Origin: an uncultured Pelagibacteraceae bacterium
GTDB taxonomy: Bacteria > Pseudomonadota > Alphaproteobacteria > Pelagibacterales > Pelagibacteraceae
Length of the DNA stretch: 64,000 nt
Direction of reading: 5' to 3'
Assembly: GCA_902617895.1 (NCBI GenBank)
Contig: CACMYJ010000003.1
Coordinates: 62,001 to 126,000 of the forward strand
Under the pieces are notes generated by a model. The model was not told the origin of the DNA and ran no database searches. It saw only the letters and a list, made by a program, of their open reading frames with translations. Of this stretch, positions 9,297 through 20,065 are shown in pieces (the first letter of the stretch is position 1; every line of letters starts with the position of its first letter). Made by a program: the position numbers and the translations under genes.

Positions 9297-10606
9297 TTAT
9301 ATTTAATACATTTCATATCTTTATTGCACAATTGAACTTCACTTGAGCTATAAATCCATTTTGGTCTTTCAGAAAGATGGTAAGATATATTTCCTGCAAT
9401 CCATTCATTACCCTTAATATATTTCATTTTTCCAAGATCCTTACCTTCGGTTTCATAAAAAACTTTAGCCTGCTGAGCTAACTTTTTACCGTCAAAATCA
9501 GTTCTTTTATCATTTTGACTAATTGAAACATAAGAATACAAAATTGGAGATAATAAGAATAATATCAAAAAGATTGAAGAAAATGCTTTCATTTTTTCAA
9601 AATTAATTTCTGACTTCAAAATATAAACAAATAACAAGCCAAAGCTTATATAAAATGGCGTCATCCACATAGTTCTAATTTTTACACCCATAGTAAATGA
9701 TGTAAGAAAAATAAAAAAAATTGGAATTAAATTAATTGACAATAAAAACAAAAGTTTTTCGTCATTTAAATTAATATTTATTTTAAATTTTTTAACTAAA
9801 ACAAAAATCATTAGTAAAAACGGCAATAATATAGCAATTTGCTTAACTAAAAATATCGTAGGATGTTTTATGTGGTTTAAAATACTTGCTTCTTCTGATC
9901 CAGTTCTGAGAAGTCCATAAGTAATAGTTACATAATTATTCTCAGTTAACCAAATAATGTGTGGTAATAAAATAATAATAAAAGGAACGAAAGAAACTAG
10001 ACACTTTAAATTTAGTCTTTTGGTATAAATCATATAAATTAAAAGTACATCTATTGCTAAACCTAAATAGACAAATAAATACTTAGATAGAAACCCAAGT
10101 CCAGCAAATATACCGAGTAATAACCAATCTAATATTTTATTATTCTTAATTCCTCTCCATAAATAAAAAACCGAAAGAGACCAAAAAGGAATTAAACAAA
10201 CATTTACGTTAAATTCAGGTGTAGTGAAGTTATAGAAGTATATTCCTTCCAATAATAAAACAGATAGTAAACAATAAATTTTGTTATCAAAAAAATCTTC
10301 GGCTAGCTTAAAAACTACAAGGAACGAAACTACGATACAGATTTGACTTAACAAATAATAAGCCCAGTTTTGAGGTCCAAAGATTTGGTAAAATATTTCA
10401 GGTAAAAATGCACTCATTGGCGGATGCTTATTAAATCCCCAATCTAAATTACTACCCCATGCTAAGGCCTCTATAGTATCAAGTGGTAAATTATTATTTG
10501 TTAAACTTGGAACCAATGTCCAGATGAATAAGTGAGCTGAAATAAAAATATAAAATAAATTACTTATATTTTTTTTATAAATAGCCATTTTTATTAATTT
10601 ATACAA
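9293..10606 (-). CDS. Glycosyltransferase family 39 / ArnT-like integral membrane protein
   Basis: Many TM helices; LDTIEALAWGSNLDWGFNKHPPMSAFLPEIFYQIFG (PMT/ArnT-like acidic loop and HPP motif). Confidence 0.8.
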   Translation of the reverse strand: MYKLIKMAIYKKNISNLFYIFISAHLFIWTLVPSLTNNNLPLDTIEALAWGSNLDWGFNKHPPMSAFLPEIFYQIFGPQNWAYYLLSQICIVVSFLVVFKLAEDFFDNKIYCLLSVLLLEGIYFYNFTTPEFNVNVCLIPFWSLSVFYLWRGIKNNKILDWLLLGIFAGLGFLSKYLFVYLGLAIDVLLIYMIYTKRLNLKCLVSFVPFIIILLPHIIWLTENNYVTITYGLLRTGSEEASILNHIKHPTIFLVKQIAILLPFLLMIFVLVKKFKININLNDEKLLFLLSINLIPIFFIFLTSFTMGVKIRTMWMTPFYISFGLLFVYILKSEINFEKMKAFSSIFLILFLLSPILYSYVSISQNDKRTDFDGKKLAQQAKVFYETEGKDLGKMKYIKGNEWIAGNISYHLSERPKWIYSSSEVQLCNKDMKCIKYK

Positions 10607-10666
10607 TTAATCCATTCTTGACACTCAATAAATGATGAATATATTCTCAAATTCATAAATTTAGAC

Positions 10667-11083
10667 ATGGTAAAGATCTCTAAAAAATATATCCCAAAAG
10701 AAACTGAAAAATACATGTGTGCAAAACATCTTGCGTATTTCAAACAAAAATTAATGGAGTGGAAAATAGATCTTAAGAGAACAAATAATGAAGCAATATT
10801 TAATGCTTCAATGGATGACAATAGTGCGTCAGCGGATATTGTTGATCAAGCAAGCTCCTACACTGAAAAAAATGTAGAAATGAGAGCAATCAATAGACAA
10901 ATAAAATTAATTACTAAAATTGATGGTGCTTTGAAAAAAATTCAAGATGGAACATATGGTTTCTGTGAGGAAACAGCAGAACCAATTGGTCTTAAAAGAT
11001 TAATGGCAAGACCAGTTGCAACTTTATGTATTGCTGCACAAGAAAAGCACGAAAGAGAAGAAAAAGTTTACGCTGATATTTAA
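10667..11083 (+). CDS. dksA: DksA/TraR family RNA polymerase-binding factor
   Basis: DNSASADIVDQAS coiled-coil tip region and GTYGFCEETAEPIGLKRLMARPVATLCIAAQEKHER. Confidence 0.9.
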   Translation: MVKISKKYIPKETEKYMCAKHLAYFKQKLMEWKIDLKRTNNEAIFNASMDDNSASADIVDQASSYTEKNVEMRAINRQIKLITKIDGALKKIQDGTYGFCEETAEPIGLKRLMARPVATLCIAAQEKHEREEKVYADI

Positions 11084-11706
11084 GGGTAATCTATTTCAGC
11101 ATTTTTATTTAATACTTTAAATCCTTTGATAACCGCTGGACGTTTAGCTATATTAACATACCACCTTGATAAACCTTTGAAGTTTTCTAATCCTATGTCA
11201 TGTCTTTTATGTCTTGCAATCCAAGACCATGTTGCGATATCTGCTATTGAATACTCTTTGCCTGCTAAATAATCACTCTTAGAAAGCCTCGCTTCTAAAT
11301 CTTCATAAAGTTTTCTTGTAATCTTGAAATATCTTTCTTCTCCCCATTCACTTTTGCCTTGATGGTAATAATGAAACTGATGATGTTGTCCTATCATCGG
11401 ACCAATCAAACCCATTTGGGCCATTAACCATTGATTTATCTCTAGTCTATTCTCTTCAGGATAAAGCATTTTACTTTTTTCACCTAAATACATCAAAATC
11501 GCACCTGACTCGAAGATTGATTTATTATTTTCGTGATCGGTTATTACTGGAATTTTGTTAAATGGACTGATTTTTTTGAATTCTGCTTTATGTTGTTCAC
11601 CTTCAGATAAATTTATCTTTGTAATTTTATAATCAAGTTTTATTTCTTCAAGCATGATACTAATTTTCCAACCATTCGGAGTATCAGCGGTAAATAGCTC
11701 AATCAC
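11080..11706 (-). CDS. Glutathione S-transferase family protein
   Basis: ELFTADTPNGWKISIMLEEI, SPFNKIPVI, FESGAILMYLGEK, SIADIATWSW. Confidence 0.9.
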   Translation of the reverse strand: MIELFTADTPNGWKISIMLEEIKLDYKITKINLSEGEQHKAEFKKISPFNKIPVITDHENNKSIFESGAILMYLGEKSKMLYPEENRLEINQWLMAQMGLIGPMIGQHHQFHYYHQGKSEWGEERYFKITRKLYEDLEARLSKSDYLAGKEYSIADIATWSWIARHKRHDIGLENFKGLSRWYVNIAKRPAVIKGFKVLNKNAEIDYP

Positions 11707-12718
11707 TATTTTACACCCAATCTGTCTTTGATAGTATTAGATGCTGTTGTAAATTCAAATCTATATTTTTCGTTAGGTCTTGCGTATTTAAAACAGCCTC
11801 TTGCTGCTAAAGCCCCCTCATGAAACCCTGAAAGTATTAGTTTAAGTTTTCCTGGGTAATTACATATATCGCCAATTGCAAATATACCTTTCTTATTAGT
11901 TTCAAAGTTTTCGGTATTAACTGGGATAGTTTTTTTATCTAAATTAAGCCCCCATTCTGCTATTGGACCAAGTTGCATTATCAAACCAAAGAAACCTAAA
12001 ACATAATCAGCTTTTAATATTTTACTCTCCCCTTCTTCACTCTTAATTTCTACTTCTTCTAAAGATCCATTTCCTTTAACATCTTTAATTGAGTATTTGG
12101 TAAATAAATTAATTATATTTTTTTCACTTAATTCTTTAATTTTTTGAACACTCGCAGGTGCCCCTCTAAACTCATTTCTTCTGTGAATTAGTGAGACCTT
12201 GGAAGTATTAGAAAGTTCTATCGCCCAATCTAGAGCACTATCTCCTCCACCAAATATCGCAACATATTTATCTTTAAAAATAGTTTTGTCTTTAATTGAA
12301 TATAAAACTGAAGTGCCATCAAACTTTTCTGCACTTTTTGTAGGAAACTTTCTTGGCTCAAACGAACCCACACCACCTGCTATCACAACATTAGGTGTAT
12401 GAAATTCTTTTCCATTTGTTGTTTTAACAATCCAGTTTTCATCTTCATTCTTTAGTTCTTGAACTCTGTCATTTAAGTGAAAATTAAAGTTAAATGGTTT
12501 AATTTGTTCTATTAGATTATTTGTAAGCTCTTCTCCAGTACACTTTGGAAGCGCAGGAATATCATAAATTGGTTTATCTGGATAAAGTTCAATACACTGA
12601 CCACCTATTTTATCTAAGTTGTCAACTATTTCACACTTCAATCCAATAATCCCAAGTTGATGAGCGCAAAATAGTCCTGTTGGACCTGCTCCAATAATAA
12701 CAACATCAGTTTTAATCA

Positions 12719-12719
<1 letters not shown>
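11706..12719 (-). CDS. Ferredoxin-NADP reductase (thioredoxin reductase-like type)
   Basis: VVIIGAGPTGLFCAHQLG, GGGDSALDWA, GIFAIGDICNYPGKLKLI; adjacent to ferredoxin. Confidence 0.88.
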
Positions 12720-13095
<376 letters not shown>

Positions 13096-13116
13096 ATATT
13101 TCGTAACTAATTGTTA

Positions 13117-13881
13117 CTACGCTCTTCTTGTAGAGTTAGATACTGCACAAGACCAGATAATTAAACCAAATGCGATTTTATTAACAAAGTCTGCTAAGTT
13201 ATAGATAACGTTTAACGCGTTACCATCTATTCCACCTGTTAGGTAACCAAAAATGTAACCTAATGGGTAAATAGCCCAACCTACAGTAACAATCATTCTT
13301 AAAGCTCCAAATGCAGTTACTAAAGATTTATTTCCAGATTTAGCAGCAACTTTTCCTGCTTCTCCTGAAAAGATTTCATAAAGAATGTAAATCCATCCAG
13401 CCATACCGATTATGAAACCTAGTGTAGCGTTAATGAATCCAGCTTCTCCAAGATATCCACCTATTAACATAACTAGTGAACCGATTAAGATTCTCCAGAA
13501 TATGTTTGTGTCAACTTTTCGTACTGCTGAAAGAATTAAGTAAAATTCTACTAGCTGTAGTGGTACAGTAATTAACCAGTCAATGTATCTGTAAACAGTT
13601 GGAGTATCACCTGTTTCGATCCAAACCGCTCTCATATACATATAGTGAATAAATGCTATACCTGTTACTAATCCAGCTACGTTTACTGATTTTCTCCATT
13701 GTGAACTGACGTTAGCCTGTTCCATAAAGAAAAACGCTGTAGCTGCTAACATACCCATTGATATTAACCAAAACGAAATACCTACGAAATCGTCTGTAGC
13801 TAAAAAGGCTGTTGCTGCGTTAGCTGCTGTAGTTGCTCCGAAAAGCACTGCCGCTAATGCTAACATTTTCATTGTCTTCAT
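13117..13881 (-). CDS. Proteorhodopsin, predicted blue-absorbing (Gln at position 105)
   Basis: Seven TM; YRYIDWLITVPLQLVEFYLIL (D97, Q105, E108), GIAFIHYMY (H75), NLADFVNKIAFGLIIW (retinal Lys); AGGGAG RBS suggests start at 13881. Confidence 0.96.
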   Translation of the reverse strand: MKTMKMLALAAVLFGATTAANAATAFLATDDFVGISFWLISMGMLAATAFFFMEQANVSSQWRKSVNVAGLVTGIAFIHYMYMRAVWIETGDTPTVYRYIDWLITVPLQLVEFYLILSAVRKVDTNIFWRILIGSLVMLIGGYLGEAGFINATLGFIIGMAGWIYILYEIFSGEAGKVAAKSGNKSLVTAFGALRMIVTVGWAIYPLGYIFGYLTGGIDGNALNVIYNLADFVNKIAFGLIIWSCAVSNSTRRA

Positions 13882-13911
13882 AAAAAACTCCCTCATAGTT
13901 AGTTTTTTTAT

Positions 13912-13961
13912 TAGTTTAAATTTAAACTACAGACTAATCTAATGATTAGCCTAAAGTTAGG
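13912..13961. promoter_or_regulatory. Three consecutive inverted repeats upstream of proteorhodopsin
   Basis: TAGTTTAAATTTAAACTA (13912-13929), CTAATC-TAAT-GATTAG (13934-13949), CCTAA-AG-TTAGG (13950-13961). Confidence 0.6.
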
Positions 13962-14096
13962 GGTTAGATAGCAAAAAAATTTACTTTATTGAAGGGTTTT
14001 TGACCTCTAAAAAGTATTGATTTTACTTACTTTGTAAAATTAAATACAACCTATTACATAAAATCATTAAAAAAGTGAGTCAAAAAACAAATCACT

Positions 14097-15995
14097 ATGA
14101 CAAATTATTTTAATAAAATTTATCAAGAATCTATTCAAAATCCTGAGGAATTTTGGAAAAATGTATCTGATGATGTCTTCTGGTTTAAAAAACCTACTAA
14201 GATTTTAAACAAATCTAATCCTCCATTTTATAAATGGTTTGAAGATGGTGTTACAAACACGTGTTACAACGCTATTGATGTTCATATTGATAAAGGCAAC
14301 GGTGAGAAGATTGCTTTAATTTATGATAGCCCTATAACTAATAGTAAAACAAAGTATACATACAATGAATTAAGAGAAAAAATATCAAAATTCGCAGGAG
14401 CACTTGATAATCAAGGTATTAAAAAAGGTGACAGAGTAATAATTTATATGCCAATGATACCTGAGGCAGTTATAGCAATGCTTGCTTGTGGAAGAATTGG
14501 TGCAATACACTCGGTAGTCTTTGGTGGATTTGCTTCAAATGAATTGGCAAGCAGGATTGATGACAGTAAAGCTAAAATTTTAATCACTGCTTCTTGTGGG
14601 TTTGAGCCAGGAAGAACCGTTGAATACAGACCATTAGTAGATGGAGCATTAAAACTTGCAAAACATAAAGTTGAGAGAGTTATTTTTTTTCAAAGGAAAG
14701 ATCATGAAGTAAAACTCAACTCTCCGCTTGAAATCAGCTGGGAGGAAGCACTTGTTGATGCCAAAAATAAAGATTGTGTTGAGATTGGAGCAAATGAGTT
14801 CGCATATATTTTGTATACCTCAGGCACTACAGGTATTCCAAAGGGTATTGTAAGAGATGTAGGAGGTCATATCGTGGCTCTTAAATGGACTATGAAAAAT
14901 ATTTACAATATCGAAGAAAATGATGTGTGGTGGTCTGCTAGTGATATTGGTTGGATAGTAGGACATTCTTATATCGTTTATGCTCCATTATTCAAAGGAT
15001 GTACTACTGTTTTATTTGAAGGAAAACCTGTTGGAACTCCTGATGCAGGGGTTTTTTGGAGAATAATTTCAGAGTACAAAATTAAATCTTTATTCACAGC
15101 TCCAACAGCATTTAGAGCTATTAAAAAAGAAGACCCAGATGGAAAGTTTTTCTCTAAATATAATTTAAGTTCTTTTAAATCTTTATTCCTGGCTGGAGAA
15201 AGAGCTGATCCAGATACAATAAAATGGGCTGAAAATCTTTTAAATGTTCCCGTAATAGACCACTGGTGGCAAACTGAAACTAGTTGGGCAATAAGTTCAA
15301 ATTGTACTGGGATAGAAATGCAAAAAACTAAGTATGGTTCTGCATGTAAAGCAGTTCCAGGTTATGATGTAAAAATAATTAAACCAGATCATTCAATCGC
15401 AGAACCTAATGAGATGGGTGATATAGTTGTAAAATTACCATTACCACCAGGTACTTTTCCTACGCTTTGGAATGCTGATAAAAGATATGAAGAAAATTAT
15501 ATGAGTAATTATAAGGGTTACTATCAAACTTATGATGCAGGACACATTGATGAAGATGGATATATTTGGATTATGTCACGAACTGATGACATTATAAATG
15601 TTGCTGGTCACAGATTATCGACAGGTGCAATTGAAGAGGTATTATCTGAACATCAATCAGTTGCAGAGTGTGCTGTTCTTGGAATTGCGGACAAATTAAA
15701 AGGACAATTGCCTATTGGTTTAGTTGTTTTAAAATCTGGTGTTGAAAAAGACAATGAAACTATCTCAAAGGAATGTATTAAAATGGTAAGAGATAAAATT
15801 GGACCAGTTGCTGCTTTTAAAGTTGTAATAGTTATAAAAAGATTACCGAAAACAAGATCAGGAAAAATATTGAGAGGAACTATTCGTAAAATTGCCGACA
15901 AGGAAGATTATAAAATGCCAGCAACAATCGATGATCCAGCAATTTTAGAGGAGATTACTCAAAGTTTAATAGAAAATAAAATTCTGATTAAATAA
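14097..15995 (+). CDS. prpE: Propionyl-CoA synthetase-like acyl-CoA synthetase
   Basis: ILYTSGTTGIPKGIVRDVGGH, WWSASDIGWIVGHSYIVY, DHWWQTETSW, PKTRSGKILRGT. Confidence 0.9.
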   Translation: MTNYFNKIYQESIQNPEEFWKNVSDDVFWFKKPTKILNKSNPPFYKWFEDGVTNTCYNAIDVHIDKGNGEKIALIYDSPITNSKTKYTYNELREKISKFAGALDNQGIKKGDRVIIYMPMIPEAVIAMLACGRIGAIHSVVFGGFASNELASRIDDSKAKILITASCGFEPGRTVEYRPLVDGALKLAKHKVERVIFFQRKDHEVKLNSPLEISWEEALVDAKNKDCVEIGANEFAYILYTSGTTGIPKGIVRDVGGHIVALKWTMKNIYNIEENDVWWSASDIGWIVGHSYIVYAPLFKGCTTVLFEGKPVGTPDAGVFWRIISEYKIKSLFTAPTAFRAIKKEDPDGKFFSKYNLSSFKSLFLAGERADPDTIKWAENLLNVPVIDHWWQTETSWAISSNCTGIEMQKTKYGSACKAVPGYDVKIIKPDHSIAEPNEMGDIVVKLPLPPGTFPTLWNADKRYEENYMSNYKGYYQTYDAGHIDEDGYIWIMSRTDDIINVAGHRLSTGAIEEVLSEHQSVAECAVLGIADKLKGQLPIGLVVLKSGVEKDNETISKECIKMVRDKIGPVAAFKVVIVIKRLPKTRSGKILRGTIRKIADKEDYKMPATIDDPAILEEITQSLIENKILIK

Positions 15996-16001
15996 ATTAG
16001 A

Positions 16002-17312
16002 TTAATTAACAAACTTGATGGGCTTACCTGATGCTTCTCCAAGGATTTCTCCATCTTTCATTTTAATCTCTCCATTTATGATTGTATAAACTGGAGTTCC
16101 CTTAAACTTATGTCCATCAAAGGGTGACCATCCACACTTACTCTCTATTTTGTCATTTTTGATTTCGATAATTTTATTCATATCCACAATTGTAAAGTCT
16201 GCATCATAGTCTTCCTTTATATAACCCTTTCCTATAATACCAAATATTTTTGCCGGATTTTCACAAACTAGATTCATAAGCTGAACTAAAGTTAGTTTTC
16301 CATCATTTACATGGTTAAGCATTACAGGTAATAAGGTCTGAACTCCTGGCATTCCTGAAGGAGTATCTGGATATTCTTTATCTTTATTTACTCTCAGATG
16401 AGGAGCGTGATCTGAACCGATAGTATCATTATAATTATTTCTTACGGCATACCACAGCCTGTCGTAATGACTTTTTTCTCTAATAGGTGGATTCATCTGA
16501 GCATAAGTTCCAAGTTTATCGTAACAATCTGGAGCAAACATTGTTAAATGCTGTGGGGTTATTTCAAAAGTTATGTCTCCCTTATTCTGAGATAAAAAAT
16601 CAATCTCCTGTTTTGTAGTAATATGCAAAATATGAGCTTTTTTACCTAATCTTTTTGCAATTTTAACAATTTTTCTAGTAGAGGAAATTGCACACTCTTC
16701 ATCTCTCCATATAGGATGAGAATGAACATTACCTTTTTCTCTTAATTTTTTTCTAAGATTTAAAATATCTTCATCTTCTGAATGTACTGCAACAATTTTA
16801 GATGTGCTTTCAAATACTTTTTCAATATCTTCTTCTTTATGGACTAGTAAAGTTCCCGTGGAAGAGCCTGCAAACAGTTTTACTCCACAACATCCGTCTA
16901 AACCTTTAAGATCAGCTAATTCACTTTGATTAGTGGGAGTTGCTCCAAAATAAAATGCATGATTACAATACATTCTATTTTTTGCTAAATCTATTTTTCT
17001 TTGAAATTCTGCTTTGTTTGTAGTTGCAGGATTAGTATTGGGCATTTCAAATACTGAGGTTATACCTCCAACAATTGCTGCTCTACTTCCAGAAGCTAAA
17101 TCCTCAGTGTCTGTTGAACCTGGTTCTCTAAAATGCGTCTGAGTGTCAATACAGCCAGGAAGAACAGTAAGTCCAGTTGCATCTATTGATTGACTTGAAT
17201 CTTCATCTAACTTACCAATTTTTACAATCTTACTGTTTTGAATGCCTATATCAACATCTTTGAGGTCTTTATCAATATAACACTTCCCATTTTTGATTAT
17301 TAGGTCTAACAT
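16002..17312 (-). CDS. pyrC: Dihydroorotase (class I)
   Basis: VLPGCIDTQTHFREPG, GSDHAPH, HILHITT motifs. Confidence 0.88.
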   Translation of the reverse strand: MLDLIIKNGKCYIDKDLKDVDIGIQNSKIVKIGKLDEDSSQSIDATGLTVLPGCIDTQTHFREPGSTDTEDLASGSRAAIVGGITSVFEMPNTNPATTNKAEFQRKIDLAKNRMYCNHAFYFGATPTNQSELADLKGLDGCCGVKLFAGSSTGTLLVHKEEDIEKVFESTSKIVAVHSEDEDILNLRKKLREKGNVHSHPIWRDEECAISSTRKIVKIAKRLGKKAHILHITTKQEIDFLSQNKGDITFEITPQHLTMFAPDCYDKLGTYAQMNPPIREKSHYDRLWYAVRNNYNDTIGSDHAPHLRVNKDKEYPDTPSGMPGVQTLLPVMLNHVNDGKLTLVQLMNLVCENPAKIFGIIGKGYIKEDYDADFTIVDMNKIIEIKNDKIESKCGWSPFDGHKFKGTPVYTIINGEIKMKDGEILGEASGKPIKFVN

Positions 17313-17354
17313 TTGTAAAAAAACTACTTATATCATTCGTTATAATATTACAAT

Positions 17355-18236
17355 ATGAATAGAAATAATATTTACATCCTAGAGGATAGGGGTCTTCTTT
17401 ATATTAATGGGGATGATGCTAAAGAATTTTTACAAAATATAATTACAAACAATATTGAAAATGTATCAGATGATAGAAGTTGTTTCTCAGCCCTACTAAC
17501 CCCACAAGGCAAATATCTTTACGATTTTATAATTATAAAACATAAATCAGGATATTTTTTGGATTGTGAAAAGAAAATTATTGAAAATTTATATAAACAG
17601 TTAAATTTATACAAGCTTAGATCTAAGGTAGAAATTTTAAATCTAAGCAATGAGTTTGTTGTTGCAAATTTAACAAAGGAAAAATTTCTAGAATTAGAAA
17701 ATTCTAAAGATGAGATGGGTTTTACTATAAAATTTAGAGAAGATCCTATTCTTTTAGATCCAAGGACTGATAAATTAGGAGCTAGATTAGTGATTAATTT
17801 AGAAAAATTATATCTTTCTATAAAAAAATTGGGATTAAAAGTTTCTGATATTAATGAATATTATAATTATAGTCATGAATTAGGAATTGCTCAAATTGAT
17901 ACAAATAATTTGCAAAATAAAATATTTGGAATTGAATGTAATTTTGAAGAACTAAATGGAATTGACTTTAGAAAAGGATGTTATGTAGGGCAAGAAAATA
18001 CAGCTAGAATAAAACTTAAAGATAAACTTAATAAAAGATTATTTGCAATTAAAGTTTTAGATGGAAAAATAAATAGTGAAGAAATTACTTCTGAAAATAA
18101 AAATTGTGGAAAGTTATTGATCAATAATAAAAATCCATTTGCTTTACTGAAACTAGAAGATAAAAGCTTTAATTTTGATAAAAATCTAAAGTGTGGAGAT
18201 GCAAAGATAAAAGTGTTAAAACCAAATTGGATATAA
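17355..18236 (+). CDS. ygfZ: YgfZ/GcvT-domain folate-binding protein
   Basis: KGCYVGQENTARIK signature; N-terminal GcvT-like ALLTPQGKYLYDF. Confidence 0.88.
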   Translation: MNRNNIYILEDRGLLYINGDDAKEFLQNIITNNIENVSDDRSCFSALLTPQGKYLYDFIIIKHKSGYFLDCEKKIIENLYKQLNLYKLRSKVEILNLSNEFVVANLTKEKFLELENSKDEMGFTIKFREDPILLDPRTDKLGARLVINLEKLYLSIKKLGLKVSDINEYYNYSHELGIAQIDTNNLQNKIFGIECNFEELNGIDFRKGCYVGQENTARIKLKDKLNKRLFAIKVLDGKINSEEITSENKNCGKLLINNKNPFALLKLEDKSFNFDKNLKCGDAKIKVLKPNWI

Positions 18237-18237
18237 A

Positions 18238-18609
18238 TTATTTAACAAATTTTGATAAATCTGGTTTGAAATAGTCTGGTCCTTTCATAACTTTTCCGAA
18301 CTCATTATATATTGGTTTGCCATCTTTTCCCAATTTACTCATGTTAGATTTTTGAACTTCCTCAAAACACTTATCTAAATTAATACCAAAGGCATGCCCT
18401 GCACCATACGTGACATACAAAATATCTGTAAGTGCATCTGCAACCTCGGTTAAATTTTTTTCTGATATTGCCTGCTTTAATTCATCTAACTCCTCATTGA
18501 TCAATGATATCCTAAGCGAATTAATTTTATCTGTGCTTAGGCTTGATGAATCTTTTACATCTTGATTAAAAGTTTTCATGAATATTCCAACCTTTTCAAA
18601 ATTTGTCAT
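18238..18609 (-). CDS. MazG-like/PRA-PH-type nucleotide pyrophosphohydrolase
   Basis: LINEELDELKQAISEKNLTEVADALTDILYVTYGAGHAFGI. Confidence 0.82.
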   Translation of the reverse strand: MTNFEKVGIFMKTFNQDVKDSSSLSTDKINSLRISLINEELDELKQAISEKNLTEVADALTDILYVTYGAGHAFGINLDKCFEEVQKSNMSKLGKDGKPIYNEFGKVMKGPDYFKPDLSKFVK

Positions 18610-18676
18610 TTTACTCCTATATGATTTTATTATTTTTTAATGTATAAGTGGATAAATATACTCTCAAAATTAAAAT

Positions 18677-20065
18677 ATGAAATTCAGAAAAGAATATGAC
18701 AGTATTGGCTCAATTAATGTGCCTGTGGATAAGTATTGGGGAGCATCAACTCAAAGATCAAAAAAATACTTTGATATAGGAGACATATTGGTCAGTCCAA
18801 AGTTAATAAAATCTATAGCTATTATAAAAAAAGCGGCAGCTGTTACGAATTATAAAAATAAGGATATTAGTTCAAAAGTTTATAAATCAATTGTACGAGC
18901 TTCTAATGAAGTTATGGCAGGAAAATTAGATAATCATTTCCCACTTAAAGTTTGGCAAACTGGTTCTGGCACTCAAACAAATATGAATGTGAATGAAGTT
19001 ATTTCAAATAGAGCCATTGAAATGCTTAAAGGGAAAATGGGTACAAAAAAACCTGTTCATCCAAATGATCATGTCAACAAATCTCAATCAACAAATGATG
19101 TATTTCCTACAGCAATGCATATTGCTATTGCTATAGAAACTAGAGAAAAACTATTACCAAGCTTAACATTGTTAAATAAGGAATTAAAAAAGAAAGTAAA
19201 AGAATTTAAAAAAATAATTAAAATAGGGAGAACACATTTGCAAGATGCAACTCCTCTATCATTAGGTCAAGAATTTTCTGGCTACCAATCTCAACTAGAT
19301 GAATGCATTAAAAGAATTGAAGTTTCACTAAATGAAGTTTATTATTTAGCACAAGGTGGTACAGCGGTAGGTACAGGTATTAATACAAAAAAGAATTTTG
19401 ATAAGAAAATAGTAAATGAAATAAAAAAAATAACTAAGTTACCTTTTAAGCCAGCTAAAAATAAGTTTGCTGCACTTGCTGCTCATGATGTGATAGTAAA
19501 TTATTCAGGTACATTAAACACAACTGCAGTATGTTTAATGAAAATAGCAAATGATATTAGATTTTTAGGTTCTGGACCGAGAGCTGGATATGGAGAATTG
19601 ATACTGCCAGAGAATGAACCTGGGTCATCAATTATGCCTGGTAAAGTAAATCCAACTCAATGTGAGGCTGTGACAATGGTATGTGTGAAAGTAATTGGTA
19701 ACCATAATGGAATTACAATGGCTGGTTCACATGGTCACTTTGAACTTAATGTTTTCAAACCTTTAATAATTCATAATGTACTTCAATCAATCCAAATTCT
19801 CTCAGATAGCACAAAAAGCTTTGCAAAATATTGTATCGCTGGACTAAAAGCCGACAAAAATAGAATTAAACACTTGTTGGATAACTCTTTAATGCTGGTA
19901 ACTGCCTTATCTCCAAAGATTGGCTACGATAATGCTGCAAAGATTGCTAAGAATGCATTAAAAAATAAAACTACTCTTAAAGCTGAAGCACTAAAATCAG
20001 GGTTAATAAATGATAGAGAATATAATAAAATTGTTGATCCTAATAAAATGATAAAACCAGACTAA
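18677..20065 (+). CDS. fumC: Fumarate hydratase class II
   Basis: [33 protein letters not shown] signature. Confidence 0.95.
   Translation: MKFRKEYDSIGSINVPVDKYWGASTQRSKKYFDIGDILVSPKLIKSIAIIKKAAAVTNYKNKDISSKVYKSIVRASNEVMAGKLDNHFPLKVWQTGSGTQTNMNVNEVISNRAIEMLKGKMGTKKPVHPNDHVNKSQSTNDVFPTAMHIAIAIETREKLLPSLTLLNKELKKKVKEFKKIIKIGRTHLQDATPLSLGQEFSGYQSQLDECIKRIEVSLNEVYYLAQGGTAVGTGINTKKNFDKKIVNEIKKITKLPFKPAKNKFAALAAHDVIVNYSGTLNTTAVCLMKIANDIRFLGSGPRAGYGELILPENEPGSSIMPGKVNPTQCEAVTMVCVKVIGNHNGITMAGSHGHFELNVFKPLIIHNVLQSIQILSDSTKSFAKYCIAGLKADKNRIKHLLDNSLMLVTALSPKIGYDNAAKIAKNALKNKTTLKAEALKSGLINDREYNKIVDPNKMIKPD

Noticed and set aside
10594-10821. 75-aa minus-strand ORF
   Set aside because: Antisense to the dksA start; no recognisable family.
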